16,358 bases of DNA from Allomyces macrogynus ATCC 38327 (Eukaryota; Blastocladiomycota; Blastocladiomycetes; Blastocladiales; Blastocladiaceae), in NCBI GenBank assembly GCA_000151295.1, contig GG745336.1, forward strand, positions 819,511-835,868, written 5' to 3'. Below, piece by piece: positions 1 to 9,494 of the stretch. A program made the position numbers and the translations under genes. The notes beneath the pieces are model-generated. The model was given only the letters and a program-made list of their open reading frames with translations. It was not told the origin of the DNA and searched no databases. The stretch's first letter is position 1, and each line of letters begins with the position of its first letter.

Positions 1-172
1 GCCGTCAAAGCGGTCGCTGCTTTCACACCTGTCACGGCACACACGTTCCCTGCGCTGCACAGTCTCCACTAGTACAAACCATAGCTCTGAGTCTCACAAT
101 CCAGTCTCTAAGGTTGACAAACCCCCACTCTGGTGCTTTCATGTAGTTTCCCTGGAGCGCACGACCGCCAAC

Positions 173-388
173 ATGCCCGGAGTCATTGCTGTCGTCCTCG
201 ATTGGCCTTTTGTCGCCGCCGTGCGCTGGATCGGGTTCACGGCCATGGGTATTCTCAAGGGCTCGTTTGCCGCGTGGATGATGCGCGTGCTTGGCGGCGC
301 GTTGACGCCCAAGGGCGGGCTGGTCGCTCTTTTGCAAGCCATTGGTGCGACGGGGCATGCGCTGTTTGCGGCAATCTTCGGCGTTTGA
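173..388 (+). CDS. IFI6/IFI27 (ISG12)-like small hydrophobic membrane protein, 71 aa
   Basis: The product is short, almost wholly hydrophobic and glycine/alanine-rich, as expected for the interferon-induced 6-16 (Ifi-6-16) family. Family-like features in order are GFTAMGILKGSFAAWMM at about residues 21-37 and KGGLVALLQAIGATG at about residues 47-61. These match the family pattern GFTxxGIxxGSxAAxMM followed by GxLVAxLQxxGAxG. Animal members sit in mitochondrial or other inner membranes and influence apoptosis or antiviral states; in fungi the role is unknown. The length is close to that of the bare domain. The ATG at 173 (context CCAACATGC) is the only start that gives the whole domain. The next ATGs downstream would remove the first helix. 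No intron is needed and no obvious TATA box lies in the 172 bases before it. The family call rests on pattern similarity from memory, so an unrelated small membrane protein remains possible. Confidence 0.68.
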   Translation: MPGVIAVVLDWPFVAAVRWIGFTAMGILKGSFAAWMMRVLGGALTPKGGLVALLQAIGATGHALFAAIFGV

Positions 389-1166
389 GCCCAAGATTGT
401 ACGCGACAGAGCGCTGACGAGGATGTCGATGTGGAGGGACGGCTCCCTCGAGTACTTTGATCAAATGGAGGAAATTTCCGGTCCCCGTGCAATCAGCAAC
501 GTAAAATGAGAGGAACAGGGAGCGGTCATTAAGAGACACTGCAATCCGTCACTAAAGTGGATCAGGCCGCTGGAGAAATCGCAAAGCAAAGTCCAGGAAG
601 TCCAAGGCTTCGAGCAACTTAAAGCAAGGAAAAGATGTCATTTTTCAATAACCAAAGAATTAAGCCTTTTCTGTCGCCAAGCACGTGCCCTGTTGGCGAT
701 GGCACGCGAGCCCAACCCTCAGAGAGATGATATTTGCAAGCGCTCGCGAGAAAAATTTTGTACAACGAAAGGGCAGGATCGGCGAGCGGAGAGTCGGAGG
801 TGCAGCTTGGGTCGCCAGAGCCATCTTGGTCGTGTCCATCTTGGCAGATCAATGCTGGTGGTGAACCGGGCCGTGACGTGCAATTCTTTCGGGGCGTTCC
901 TTGCAGTGACTCGACGTTGTGGAGCGTGAATGCAAGCAGAAACAATGAGGGGACGTGAGGATTGTCGACAATGTGGGATGATGATGTGTGTGTGCAGTGA
1001 CAAGTGGCACCGATCTGGCCTCCACGTCACGAACCAACCATTTCCACCTCACGTTCTTTGCCGACGCCCACCATGAATGATTGATTGGCTGTGCAGGTGC
1101 ATGCGTGTTGATCCGCACAAGTTACTGCCGCCAGCACATACAAACCAGCTGCAAACGTTCAAGACT
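389..1166. other. Gene-free stretch between the IFI6-like gene and F-box copy 1
   Basis: I see no supportable gene here. Open frames on both strands are short, poorly protein-like and overlap one another. The stretch is visibly less GC-rich than the intact genes further right. A TG-rich patch lies near 975-1000. An ATG at 1077 is in frame with the F-box reading and would add 30 residues to its N-terminus. Those residues (starting MIDWLCRCMR) do not resemble the family, so the ATG at 1167 is preferred. Confidence 0.5.
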
Positions 1167-3445
1167 ATGACCACACGCTTGCCAGACTTGCCCGCCGACA
1201 TCCTACTCTTGGTCGCTACGCATGTTCTCGACAACGATGGCACTTTTTGCAAGACGCAGTGCCTCCCATTGCCATCAACCCCGGAAATGAAGACTATTGT
1301 TGAGCTCCGCCACACCTGTCGCACATGGATGCAAGTCATCGACATTCTCTTGTATTGGCACTTGGATCTTGAACTCAACCTGAGCCTGCAGGACGGGCTG
1401 ACAGGAGCGCGGCAAAATTCCGACGCTGCGCGAAACTTGGACCAGAGTCTGCTTGTGAATATGTGCAGAGTCTGTTTGGTCGATAATGCTGCGCAGGGGG
1501 CCCGTTCCATGTTTGTGCTGAACCCAAATGATCCTTCCTTTGTTCGTGCCCAGCTCTACGACCAATAGGTGGCTGTTCCGCGGAACAGGATCCGTGCGAT
1601 CAAGTCGACCTTCACTCCGAGCAGTATGGTTTCTCTCGCCGAACCTGGCTTGGACCATGCCCATGGGCTCGCAATTCTGTTGGCGCGTCTTGCCGAATGG
1701 CTCCCAAATACTGCAGTCCTACACCAACTCGCTGTGGGGCTGCCTGCCAGGGCTTGGTCCAATACACAGTGGGGGTCAAACACTGACGTCGCTTCGTGTA
1801 TGTGCGTCGCCCGATTGGGGCGAGGTTGTCGCGTCGCTTGAGCTCCCGTCGTTACTCTACTGTGTTGACAGTGCACCTGGACCGACAATGGGCACTGTCG
1901 ACGATTCGATCTGTACCCGCGGCCCCTCAATTGCAGACTTTTCTTGGTCGTGCCTCGTTTCCACCAGAGCCTCCTTGTATAAGGCCTTCCCCAGCTTGCT
2001 GGGACTCTGCAACAGCTCACGGTAGTGCGATGCAGCCTCGTAGATGATCCTGCTGCTGTTGCCCCAGCTCAAGTTCCAGTATGGCACCAGCTGTGCAAGT
2101 TCCACGTCGTGGTCGCCGTCTTCAACGCTTTGGTTACTCGTCGGACATCCTTCGAGGCAGGGATTGGAAACTTTGCCGAGTTTCCAGCGCCGCAATCACT
2201 CTCCTTGTTCAGCAACGTTCGCGATGCTGCTCAGCTCATGCCGCTGCTTCGACGATTCCCGAGCCTCGTCTCTGTCCAGTTTGTCCAATGATCGTGACCC
2301 AGTCGTTCCTCGTCAGCATGAGTGCTGCTGCACCGCGACTGTCCTCTCAACTTGCACAAGTGCACGCTTGCGCTTGCGTCGAGCCCACTCCCACCGCCCT
2401 TGACCTTCCCGTCACTCACAAAGTTGTGTGTATACGGCACGCAGACTGCTATGGACCTCGCTGAGTGCCTCGTCGCACCACGCCTCGCTCATGTCGAGTA
2501 GTGCGTCAATGATCCGCTTACCGCGCCGGCTATCCCATGGCCCAACGTCACGTTTGTCTCCATCGACAATTTCGGCTACATTGGCGGTCCAGTCAAAATT
2601 TCTGGCGCGCAGCTCGACGCGCTTGCCCATCTCAAGACGCTGCACCTTCCGGGCCGGGACGTTGATTGGACTGATGCGGCACCAAGGCTGCGCACCATTA
2701 CGCATTTGCAGGCGACGACAGCTGCACTTGCCATGTTCCCTCCTCACGCCCTACCGAATCTGGCGCACCTCGAGTTCATTTTCCTCGAGGACCCGCCGTT
2801 CCGTTGCCTACCTGCCGCAGCGGCGCTCTCACTGCACTGCATCAAGAGTAATCTGCACCCGAAACTGATCGAGCAACTTGCGCGCATGCCGCAGCTCGAG
2901 TCGATTGGTCGGCATCGCGTTGATTTGAAGGACGATGTGCCGCTAACCGAGTGGACGCTAGGTTACTTGCAGGGCCATGTCGTGTGGAAACTGTGCCGCG
3001 CATGGAGCTGACGAGCCGGATCACGGACCGGCTTGTGATTCGAGTCGCGTCCGTGTGTGACACGGCCAAGGTCGTGGGGGATATCGAGCGCATGGTCGAG
3101 TGGGTTGTCAAGGGCGGTGAGTCTGAAGAGCCACTCCCCGTGGAGGTGCATCTCACGGACGCCGTTGATCTGGCGGTTGGGAAGCGCATGCTCGCAGCGC
3201 TGGCAGGAGTCGATGAGGAGGATACTCGGTTGGTCCTTGGTTGCAACGGCTGTCCCTGCATCTCCAAATTCACCTCGTCTTCGGTTGCGTCTGGCCTGAA
3301 CTTTTCTGGCTTCTCAATCGCGTTTTCATTGTCAATTTTGGACAAGGCGTCTTTGGTTTTCTCCGATAATCTCATGAATTCCGGGCATCGTTACTTTTCA
3401 TTCATTTCTTCCCACCACAGATTGGCTGCGAATGGATTGCCTTGA
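1167..3445 (+). pseudogene. Decayed F-box/leucine-rich-repeat protein gene, copy 1
   Basis: Intact members would be substrate adaptors for an SCF ubiquitin ligase. The opening, RLPDLPADILLLVATHVL, is F-box-like and is followed by the motif LRHTCRTW at 1305-1328. The first frame is stopped by TAG at 1566-1568, and protein-like sequence then hops between frames. GLDHAHGLAILLARLAEWLP is in frame after that stop. A leucine-rich stretch (TLQQLTVVRCSLVDD) starts near 2004, and another (LNLHKCTLALASS) near 2346. After an in-frame TAG at 2499-2501 comes QLDALAHLKTLHLPGRDVDW, then PNLAHLEFIFLED. Near 2990 the reading moves to another frame that encodes the family C-terminal module, ending about 3239. 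That frame stays open to 3445 without further recognisable homology. Copy 2 (6512-7945) aligns in the F-box, in the LRR around VDW and in the C-terminal module, so the breaks are decay rather than misread introns. A functional gene with many undetected introns is the less likely alternative. Confidence 0.72.
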
Positions 3446-3861
3446 GCACCAAAACGTTTTCTCATATTGAAAACCAAAGACAACGGAAGGCTGCGGCAGA
3501 TCGTAACTGAATGTTGGCCCAGCTATCGACAAGTGACTGACGATCGATGGTCTGGCTCCACGACATTTCTGGCAAAGTTGTTCGCACGTTGGTTGAGATG
3601 CGAGCTCGCGAGTGCACAGGAAGCCACATCAAGTAAACCGATCAATTATTTAGGCCTCACGATCGACAAACACGGCACGGGATTGAAAGGCGTGTGCGAA
3701 CGCTCAGAAAGTGGGTGTGGAACACGTTGGTATTAAATATGGAGTGAGCAGGGGTAGTTGGACAAGATCAAAGGGGGAAAATCGAGAAAGCAAACATGAG
3801 GACAAAAGCGACACAACCTCTGCACCAACGACACAAAATCGGAAAGATCATCAAGAAGCTC
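3446..3861. other. Gene-free stretch between F-box relics 1 and 3
   Basis: This is AT-richer sequence with no convincing coding frame. A plus-strand frame at 3467-3736 contains INYLGLTIDKHG, faintly reminiscent of reverse transcriptases, but it has no catalytic motif and no flanking support. An AT-rich patch (TATTAAATATGG) lies near 3730 with no gene to serve. Confidence 0.45.
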
Positions 3862-4258
3862 CTATTCTGTACGAGGAACATTGACAGCGGCATGAACAAT
3901 TGCCGGGATCGTTTCCTTGAGGCGCGCAAGCTTGGCCACCACCTGCTTTGGAAATGCCACGTCCACCGACGATTCGATAGACACACCAACGTTCAACGGC
4001 GTGTGTGCGTGATTCTCGGCAGCAGCTGCCGGTGCTGGCAAGACCACCGAGCCGAGATGAAGAAAATTGACGTTAGGGAACCGCTGGAGCACGCGCTCCA
4101 ACATCGTCGTCAGCCCCTCGTGATGGTCGGCCTTGACATCAACGGCGCTGCGACCGCAAACGACAAGGCAGCCGCACCCGCCACGGCCTTCAGGTATGTC
4201 AGGCAAAGAGCCAGCAATCCAAAATCGTAGCTTATCCCTATTCAGCGGACAGTCGCTC
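3862..4258 (-). pseudogene. C-terminal remnant of an F-box/LRR family member, copy 3
   Basis: One frame is open on the minus strand from 4258 to the TAG at 3862-3864, with protein-like codon use but no plausible ATG at its head. It contains an LRR-like stretch (RFPNVNFLHLG) and then TPLNVGVSIESSVDVAFPKQ. That second segment lines up with PLPVEVHLTDAVDLAVGKR in copy 1 and PFPVEFVLANHVAHEVG in copy 2. The preceding segment, DVKADHHEGLTTMLERVLQR, takes the place of the copy 1 segment TAKVVGDIERMVEWVV. I infer a 3' fragment of the same family in the opposite orientation, with the F-box and most repeats lost. Its upstream end overlaps the proposed last COQ8 exon in another frame. The alignment is by eye and modest. 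The fragment could also be 3' untranslated DNA of COQ8 that happens to be open. Confidence 0.42.
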
Positions 4259-6088
4259 TTCTAGCTGTGCGCGACTGATCCGCCCGCAAGAAATCCAAAC
4301 AAATCACGCCGACGCGCACGTGACACCCACCTCCTCCAGCGGACTCGGCACGACCCCCTCAGGCAACTGAATGAGCGTCTCGCCGCGCGCGCGGAACTCT
4401 TCAATCGCCTCGAGCAGCAGCTGGCGGCACGGCACGCGCGCCTGGAGCCGCGTGCACAGCAAGAACAGGCCCGACACTTTGCGGTGCAGCGAGTACGTCT
4501 CATCCGGCGGCGGCGAGAGCCGGTGCTCGAGCATCGTCGGAATCAGGTCGCGGATCTTGTGCGTCACGTCACGCGCGTGTGTGAAGTCATACATTTCCTG
4601 GCCCGCGGCAAACGGCTCGCCTAGCGTGAGCACCGCCGCGACGTGCGCGTCGCGCATCGCCGGCGCCTCGTACCCGGTCAGGAACCCGAGTTTCTCGGAC
4701 CAGTGCATGACGCCCGCCGCGTCCTGGTTGGCGGCCGCCTCGAGCACGTTCGCGTAGTGCTGCAGGAACGTGGCACCGAATGCGCGCGTCGACCCGAAAT
4801 CGAGCAAGCGCAATCGGTGCGCGTGCGGGTCGTACAGGAAATTGGACCAGTTCGGGTCGGTTTGCATGAACCCGAGCGTGAAGAGCTCATGCAGCGTGAG
4901 CCGCATTAGGTGCGCCGCGACCCAGTCACGCGTCTCTTGGCTCATGTCCGCGACCTTGCCGAGCGGCACGCCGTTGACAAACTCCATGGTCAACACGCGC
5001 GGCGTGCACAGGTCCATGATGGGTCGCGGAACGTCAAACACGTCCCCGGGCAAGTCGACAGCGCGGAACGCAGCGAGCCACGCGGCTTCGCGCATGTAGT
5101 CAGTCTCCCACAGCAGCTCGCGCTTGGCGACGGCAACCGAGTTGTCGAGGTAGAGACCCTTCGGCAGGAACCCGGAGAGAATGGCAATCGACCGCAGATG
5201 CGCGAGGTCCGACTCGATCGAGTCGGCGACGCCCGGGTACTGAACCTTGACCGCGACGGTGGTGCCGTCGTGCAGCGTGGCGCGGTGCACTTGGCCAATT
5301 GAGGCCGCGGCAAATGGGACCGGGTCAAAGTGCTTGAACTTGGACTGCCAGTCGCGTCCGAGCTCATTGGCCATGACTTGCTGTGAACGACAGAGCAACG
5401 AGAAGCGTCAGAAATCGAGCAGGTACAGCGGGTGGACAAGAACCGTCGGACCTTCATTTGCCGACGCGGCATGTAATTGGCACCGTTTTGCACACGCACC
5501 AAGACCTCTTCAATCTCCTTAGGGAACACGCCCGAATCTATTGGCATCAGCGTCAGCTCGCGACTCTCCGACAAGGAAACATAATAACAGCAAACAGCGT
5601 ACCTTGGATGCTGATCATTTGGCCCAGCTTGAGCGCAGCGCCGCGCATCTGCGTGAGCGTCGTCACAATGCGCTGCACGTTTTCGGGCGTCAGGAACGGG
5701 CTCGCGCCTTCAATGACGGGCTTGGACGTGCCGGCCATGCGGCTCAGCGACTCGCCAATGGCGCCGGCGCCGAGTTTGACAGCAAGGCCTGAGCAAACGC
5801 ATCACACTACGTCAGAACATGGCAATCGCAAATGCGAGCAGCGAACTGACCTCCGTACTGCACAAACCGGCCAATCTTGGTCGACGGCACGGCCGACGAC
5901 TGCATGGTGCCAGGTGCTGCTGGGCCGGATGGGGATGTGGGTGCTGATGGAGGGTCCGCAGCACGGAGACGGCACGAGCAAGCATGAAATGACCGCGCGC
6001 CAGTGACAGTCGCGCGAATGGCCGGTGATGCCGAGGCAAGAGACGACCGGTGCAACAGCCCCGCAGCACGAATTGATGTTGGCAACAT
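4238..6088 (-). CDS. COQ8: COQ8/ABC1 (ADCK3-type) atypical kinase, mitochondrial; five exons
   Basis: COQ8 is a mitochondrial-matrix UbiB-family ATPase/kinase needed to assemble or activate the coenzyme Q synthesis complex. Exons are 6088-5851, 5788-5603, 5537-5452, 5380-4331 and 4264-4238. All joins keep frame and give about 528 aa, a normal family length. The first residues (MLPTSIRAAGLLHRSSL, then RSFHA near 40) form a typical arginine-rich presequence. Family hallmarks are all present: KLGQ at 133-136 (the KxGQ motif), the alanine-rich loop AAASIGQVH at 194-202, lysine in VAVK at 215, ExD in WETDYMREA at 262-264, MQTDPNWSNF with catalytic D345 and N350, DFG at 364-366, and the COQ8 tail DETYSLHRKVSG. 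The fifth exon is less sure. Without its GTGGGT-started intron (4330-4265), translation stops at 4304 with a less protein-like tail (GVTCASA). Intron 3 has an unusual GTCCGA donor. The gene is divergent from F-box copy 2. Confidence 0.93.
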
Positions 6089-6511
6089 TGCGGAACCGTT
6101 GCAGTGGTTTACAATCCAATCACTTGGTCGAGTGCTTTGCGGCAGGTCCTGAACAAGTGGCAAGTTGGAGCGTCAAGAGTCGCAGCGGATGTTGAGGTCA
6201 AGAGCGAGCGAGCGAGCGTCGTTCACGCTTGAATAATTCGCGGCAGCGAGTGATCGTCAAGGCACGGTGCGCGGCCAACAAGGAGCGATCAGGTCAGGGC
6301 TGGGTCAGTGTTGGATGTTGCTGTTTGATTTGTGATCGTCGAGGTCGCAATCGCCGTGCAAGCACGCGGATTTGAGTCAGACCATGGTCATCTTTGGCTT
6401 AAGTTCTTTGTCTTTGCTTGCCGCTCCGCAACCACACCTGTTCCACATTTGAGCCTGAAAGCACCGGCAAGACAGTTTTCCCAAGTCGCGCAACGCAACA
6501 AGTCCGAGTCA
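6089..6511. promoter_or_regulatory. Divergent spacer between COQ8 (-) and F-box copy 2 (+)
   Basis: The 423 bases between the COQ8 start codon and the F-box copy 2 start must contain the COQ8 promoter and, formerly, the F-box promoter. No clear TATA box is visible upstream of COQ8. A GAGC tetranucleotide run lies inside at 6202-6217. The region is moderately GC-rich and has no protein-like frame, apart from a weak open stretch just before the F-box ATG. Confidence 0.5.
6202..6217. repeat. (GAGC)4 tetranucleotide microsatellite
   Basis: There are four perfect tandem GAGC units, about 115 bases upstream of the COQ8 start codon, inside its promoter or 5' leader. Confidence 0.85.
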
Positions 6512-7945
6512 ATGGCAACCGAGAATCTCGTGCGATCCGCTCCTGCTCCTCACAGACTTGTTGCGCTCACGCCACGGCAGTCAATGCCGCGTTGGCTCGT
6601 CGACTTGCCCGACGAGGTGCTCCAGGCCATTCTTCTTGAGCTTGTTGGTGATGATAGATGATAAGACTTGGCGTCGCGAAAATCGTTGCCTTTCCGTCCG
6701 AGCAAACGTTGCGCCCACAGTCTTCGCGCTTGGTCATACATGCCGCACGTGTAAACGTGTTGTTGATGTCGCTGTGCGCATCTTGACGTGACGTTCACTT
6801 CCGAACCGTCTAATGTTGGGTCGGCTCACTCGCCTTGAATTGATCGAGGTGACGCGTACTTGCGCTCAACCTCTCCACCTGGCCACGACGGCAACGCATC
6901 TCGCAAAATTGTCTCTCGTCCGTTGCATGCGAACGGAGCCAAGTTATGTGCCATACACGCGAACTCTGTTCTCTTGGCTGGTTGACCTGGAAATTGTTGT
7001 GTCCAGCGCTTTGGAATGACTTGGTCAAGCTTGCTGATGACCCGCAGTTGACCCGGCACAAGGTGCATGGCAAGGAGCCGTTCCAGTGTTCCGTGGTTAT
7101 CAATCACGTCCCTCGAACTGGCCGTGATTCGAATGCCCCGCATTCAGGTTCACGGAGGTGCGCTTGCCGCTCTGACCCGGCTTACATCATTGACTCTGGG
7201 CGCCTTGACTGTCGATTGGATGCAGCCTGGAGTCCCAACACTTGCTTGTTTGACACGTCTCCAAGCTGGCTGGCCGATTAGCGAATCGTTTGGCGAGCAT
7301 TCCCACGCTCTACTGCAGCTGGGTCGTCTTCATGTGGACATGGACGGCAAGTATTTCCAGCGCATGACAGCGTTCCCGCATGTCAAGGCGTCCCCAGGTC
7401 TCGCCGCCCATTGTTGCGCCCTGTCGCGTGCTCTGCGACTTCGAACCTTGATCGCTACGCAGACGGAAGTCGAAAACGTGGACGGCTAGCCTTGGCCCGT
7501 GCTTGACCTCGAGTACCACCCACGACACGCTTTGTGGATGACGCTGTCGGCGGTGTGCTGGCTTTCTGCGCGTCGCCCGGCTGATCGGCTCATTATTCGC
7601 ATCACACGAGTCGATGATATGACTGAGACCGTGCGCGAAATAGTCGATATGGTTGGGTGGGCCTCGGTGTACCGCGGGCGGGCCGACGTCACTCACTGGG
7701 ACGGGAGGTTTTATGCCTCGCTACCCGTCACTAGCGCCAGGTTCGAAGGTGATGGCAAGGATCAGGTTGAATTACTTCAACTTTGGCGTCGCCCACACGA
7801 TGAACTGCGACCGTTCCCTGTGGAGTTTGTGCTCGCTAACCATGTTGCCCACGAAGTGGGTGCAACGATTGAAGACGCACTCGCCATTGAATGTGAGGAA
7901 AACGTCATTGTCCGCGTCCAAGACTCGCAATTTGATCAGGAATAG
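6512..7945 (+). pseudogene. Decayed F-box/leucine-rich-repeat protein gene, copy 2
   Basis: The reading begins at ATG 6512 (MATENLV) and reaches an F-box-like segment (LVDLPDEVLQAILLELVGDD) before TGA at 6659-6661. Homology resumes in another frame with LGHTCRTCKRVVDVAV, the match of LRHTCRTWMQVIDILL in copy 1, and stops again at 6789-6791. It continues in that frame with LGRLTRLELIEVTRT and HLAKLSLVRC, which read as leucine-rich repeats. A third frame carries GGALAALTRLTSLTLGALTV and VDWMQ (compare QLDALAHLKTLHL and VDWTD in copy 1). An in-frame TAG at 7487-7489 follows, and then the C-terminal module (ADRLIIRITRVDDM, then PFPVEFVLANHVAHEVG) ending with TAG at 7943-7945. It is about 1.43 kb against roughly 2.1 kb for the matching part of copy 1, so internal repeats have been lost or never existed. 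It is very unlikely to make a full protein. Confidence 0.72.
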
Positions 7946-8534
7946 GAGGTTTCTTTTTGCATTTTGGTCCTCACAATGCAATTCAGGTTTGGTTCATTTG
8001 CTTTCGAAGACTTTCACAGTTGCTGCCGCTATTACGTCTTCTCCGTCCTGTTACTCACGTTGGCTAGATTTGAGACCCGAAATTGTTATGAAGGAAGAGC
8101 ATCGCCGAGCACAAAGCCTCTTGCTCGATTATGATGGCAAAACCCTTGTGCCCCAATCGTCTCCATAAACACAATACCATGGACGGAACATGTGCCCTTG
8201 CCGTTGATGAGGCCCTTGCACAAGGACAGAACCGTCAAGTGGCAAGGGTTTTTTTTCAAGCTAGACTGACCTGGCCAGTCCCACTTCTCCACGGGGTACC
8301 ACGAAAACGAGGGCGCGCTCAAGTCGTTCTCGCATTGTCGTTTTCACGTTCTTCTTCGCATCCTCTACACTCATCAGACGAACTCCACTTTGAGAATAAC
8401 ATTGTCTCTTCATCCACTTCTCCGACCAAGCGGGAGAACATAGCACCTCCCGTGCGTGGGTAAATGAAGTTCTTTCATTCGTTTAAAATTTGTACATCCC
8501 ATCGTGCTGCACCATCGCCCTATTTACACCCTCT
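7946..8534. other. Gene-free stretch downstream of F-box copy 2 and of the left SDR
   Basis: Two 3' ends face each other here: F-box copy 2 (+) ends at 7945 and the left SDR (-) ends at 8535. No supportable coding frame is present. An eight-base T run lies at 8249-8256 and an AT-rich patch near 8470-8500 could serve 3' end formation. I found no canonical AATAAA just past the SDR stop. Confidence 0.45.
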
Positions 8535-9494
8535 CTAATCCTCCGTGTCCGGAATCACTGGAATCTCACCATGGTCATGCGGGACCTTGCGAAGCCCGAC
8601 CTCTGGCAGCACCGCAATCGTCTCCGAATGCAGATCCTCGTCAGTAATGCACTGCATCATGGCATCCACGACCCACTCGACGGGCACGAGCGTCTTGCTC
8701 GCCAGCAGCGCCTCCATCATCGCGTTCTGCTCGCGAGCGCGCTGCACGAGCGGCGTGTCGGAAAAGTAAGGCGCGACCGCGTTCACGCGCACGCCGTGCT
8801 TCTTGCCAAACAGACCCATCGACTTGGTGAACCCGAGCACGCCGTGCTTGGAGGCCGCGTAAATGGGCGCAAACGGGAGCGAGACAATACCGGCGATACT
8901 CGACGTATTGACGACGACACCGCCGTGTGGCGCCATGTACTGCAGAGCGAGTTGGGTGCCGACAATGACGGCGACAAGGTCAATGTCGAGCACGCGCTTC
9001 CACTTCATCTCAACGTCTTCGTCGAACCGCCCGTCCGACACGCCGGCGTTGTTGACAACAACCTGGAAAAAAAAAACATGACAGGCGAGCGTGATCAGCC
9101 CATGAGCGCGGCGAGCAATGAATTGGCAGGGGAAACATGGCGACGCGTACATCCACGCGGCCAAATGTCTCAATGGCCAGCTCAAACGCGGCGCGCAAGT
9201 CCTCGACCTTGGTCACGTCCGTGGTGATGGCAATCGCGCGCGGCTCCTCGCCTGTCGGCGTTGAACTTGGCGGCGACCCGCCTGCACGGCCTCCTCGTTG
9301 ATGTCGGCAAGCACGAGCTTGGCGCTACAAACGGCGCCGACGCGTCAGAAATGGCGGGGACGACGTGTCGGGTTGAGGAGAAGGAGAGCATCACGTACCC
9401 CTCGTCAAAAGAGCCTGTTCGCGAGCGCCTCGCCATAGCCGGAGGCTCCGCCCGTGATGAGGCAGACCTTGTTCTCGACGGAGCCGACGGTCAT
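8535..9494 (-). CDS. Short-chain dehydrogenase/reductase (15-PGDH-like), left tandem copy; 5' part frameshifted
   Basis: This is an NAD(P)-dependent SDR oxidoreductase with unknown substrate; overall pattern recalls 15-hydroxyprostaglandin dehydrogenase-type SDRs. Exons inferred against the right copy are 9494-9399, 9324-9151 and 9062-8535, with introns of 74 and 88 nt. Motifs in order are TGGASGYG (cofactor glycine loop), LVLADIN (acidic residue after strand 2, favouring NAD), VVVNNAG, NTSSIAG with catalytic Ser, and YAASK with Tyr and Lys. The usual catalytic Asn (INL) is Asp (DIDL). Exon 3 is fully intact. In exon 1 an extra T in the T run at 9407-9410 puts TGA directly after LANRLF. In exon 2 an extra base near 9274-9279 and a two-base loss or one-base gain near 9252-9254 are needed to follow the paralogue. 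The three changes sum to zero, so the frame is right again by exon 3. The gene is either a young pseudogene or locally misread sequence. Confidence 0.8.

Noticed and set aside
3467..3736. Plus-strand frame containing INYLGLTIDKHG, suggestive of a reverse transcriptase
   Set aside because: Only one short string is reminiscent. There is no catalytic Asp pair, no upstream or downstream element sequence and no terminal repeats or poly-A tail.
3796..4230. Plus-strand 144-aa frame with a GTATGT donor-like site at 4194
   Set aside because: Its composition is not protein-like, and the minus strand at the same place has better codon use and family similarity. The donor-like string is likely chance.
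8249..8256. T8 run as a terminator
   Set aside because: A T run is not a terminator for nuclear protein genes, and no RNA polymerase III gene is visible nearby.
8490..9227. Plus-strand 245-aa frame
   Set aside because: It lies antisense to the left SDR exons, whose motifs (NNAG, YAASK) are clear. The plus reading is rich in Arg/His and matches nothing.
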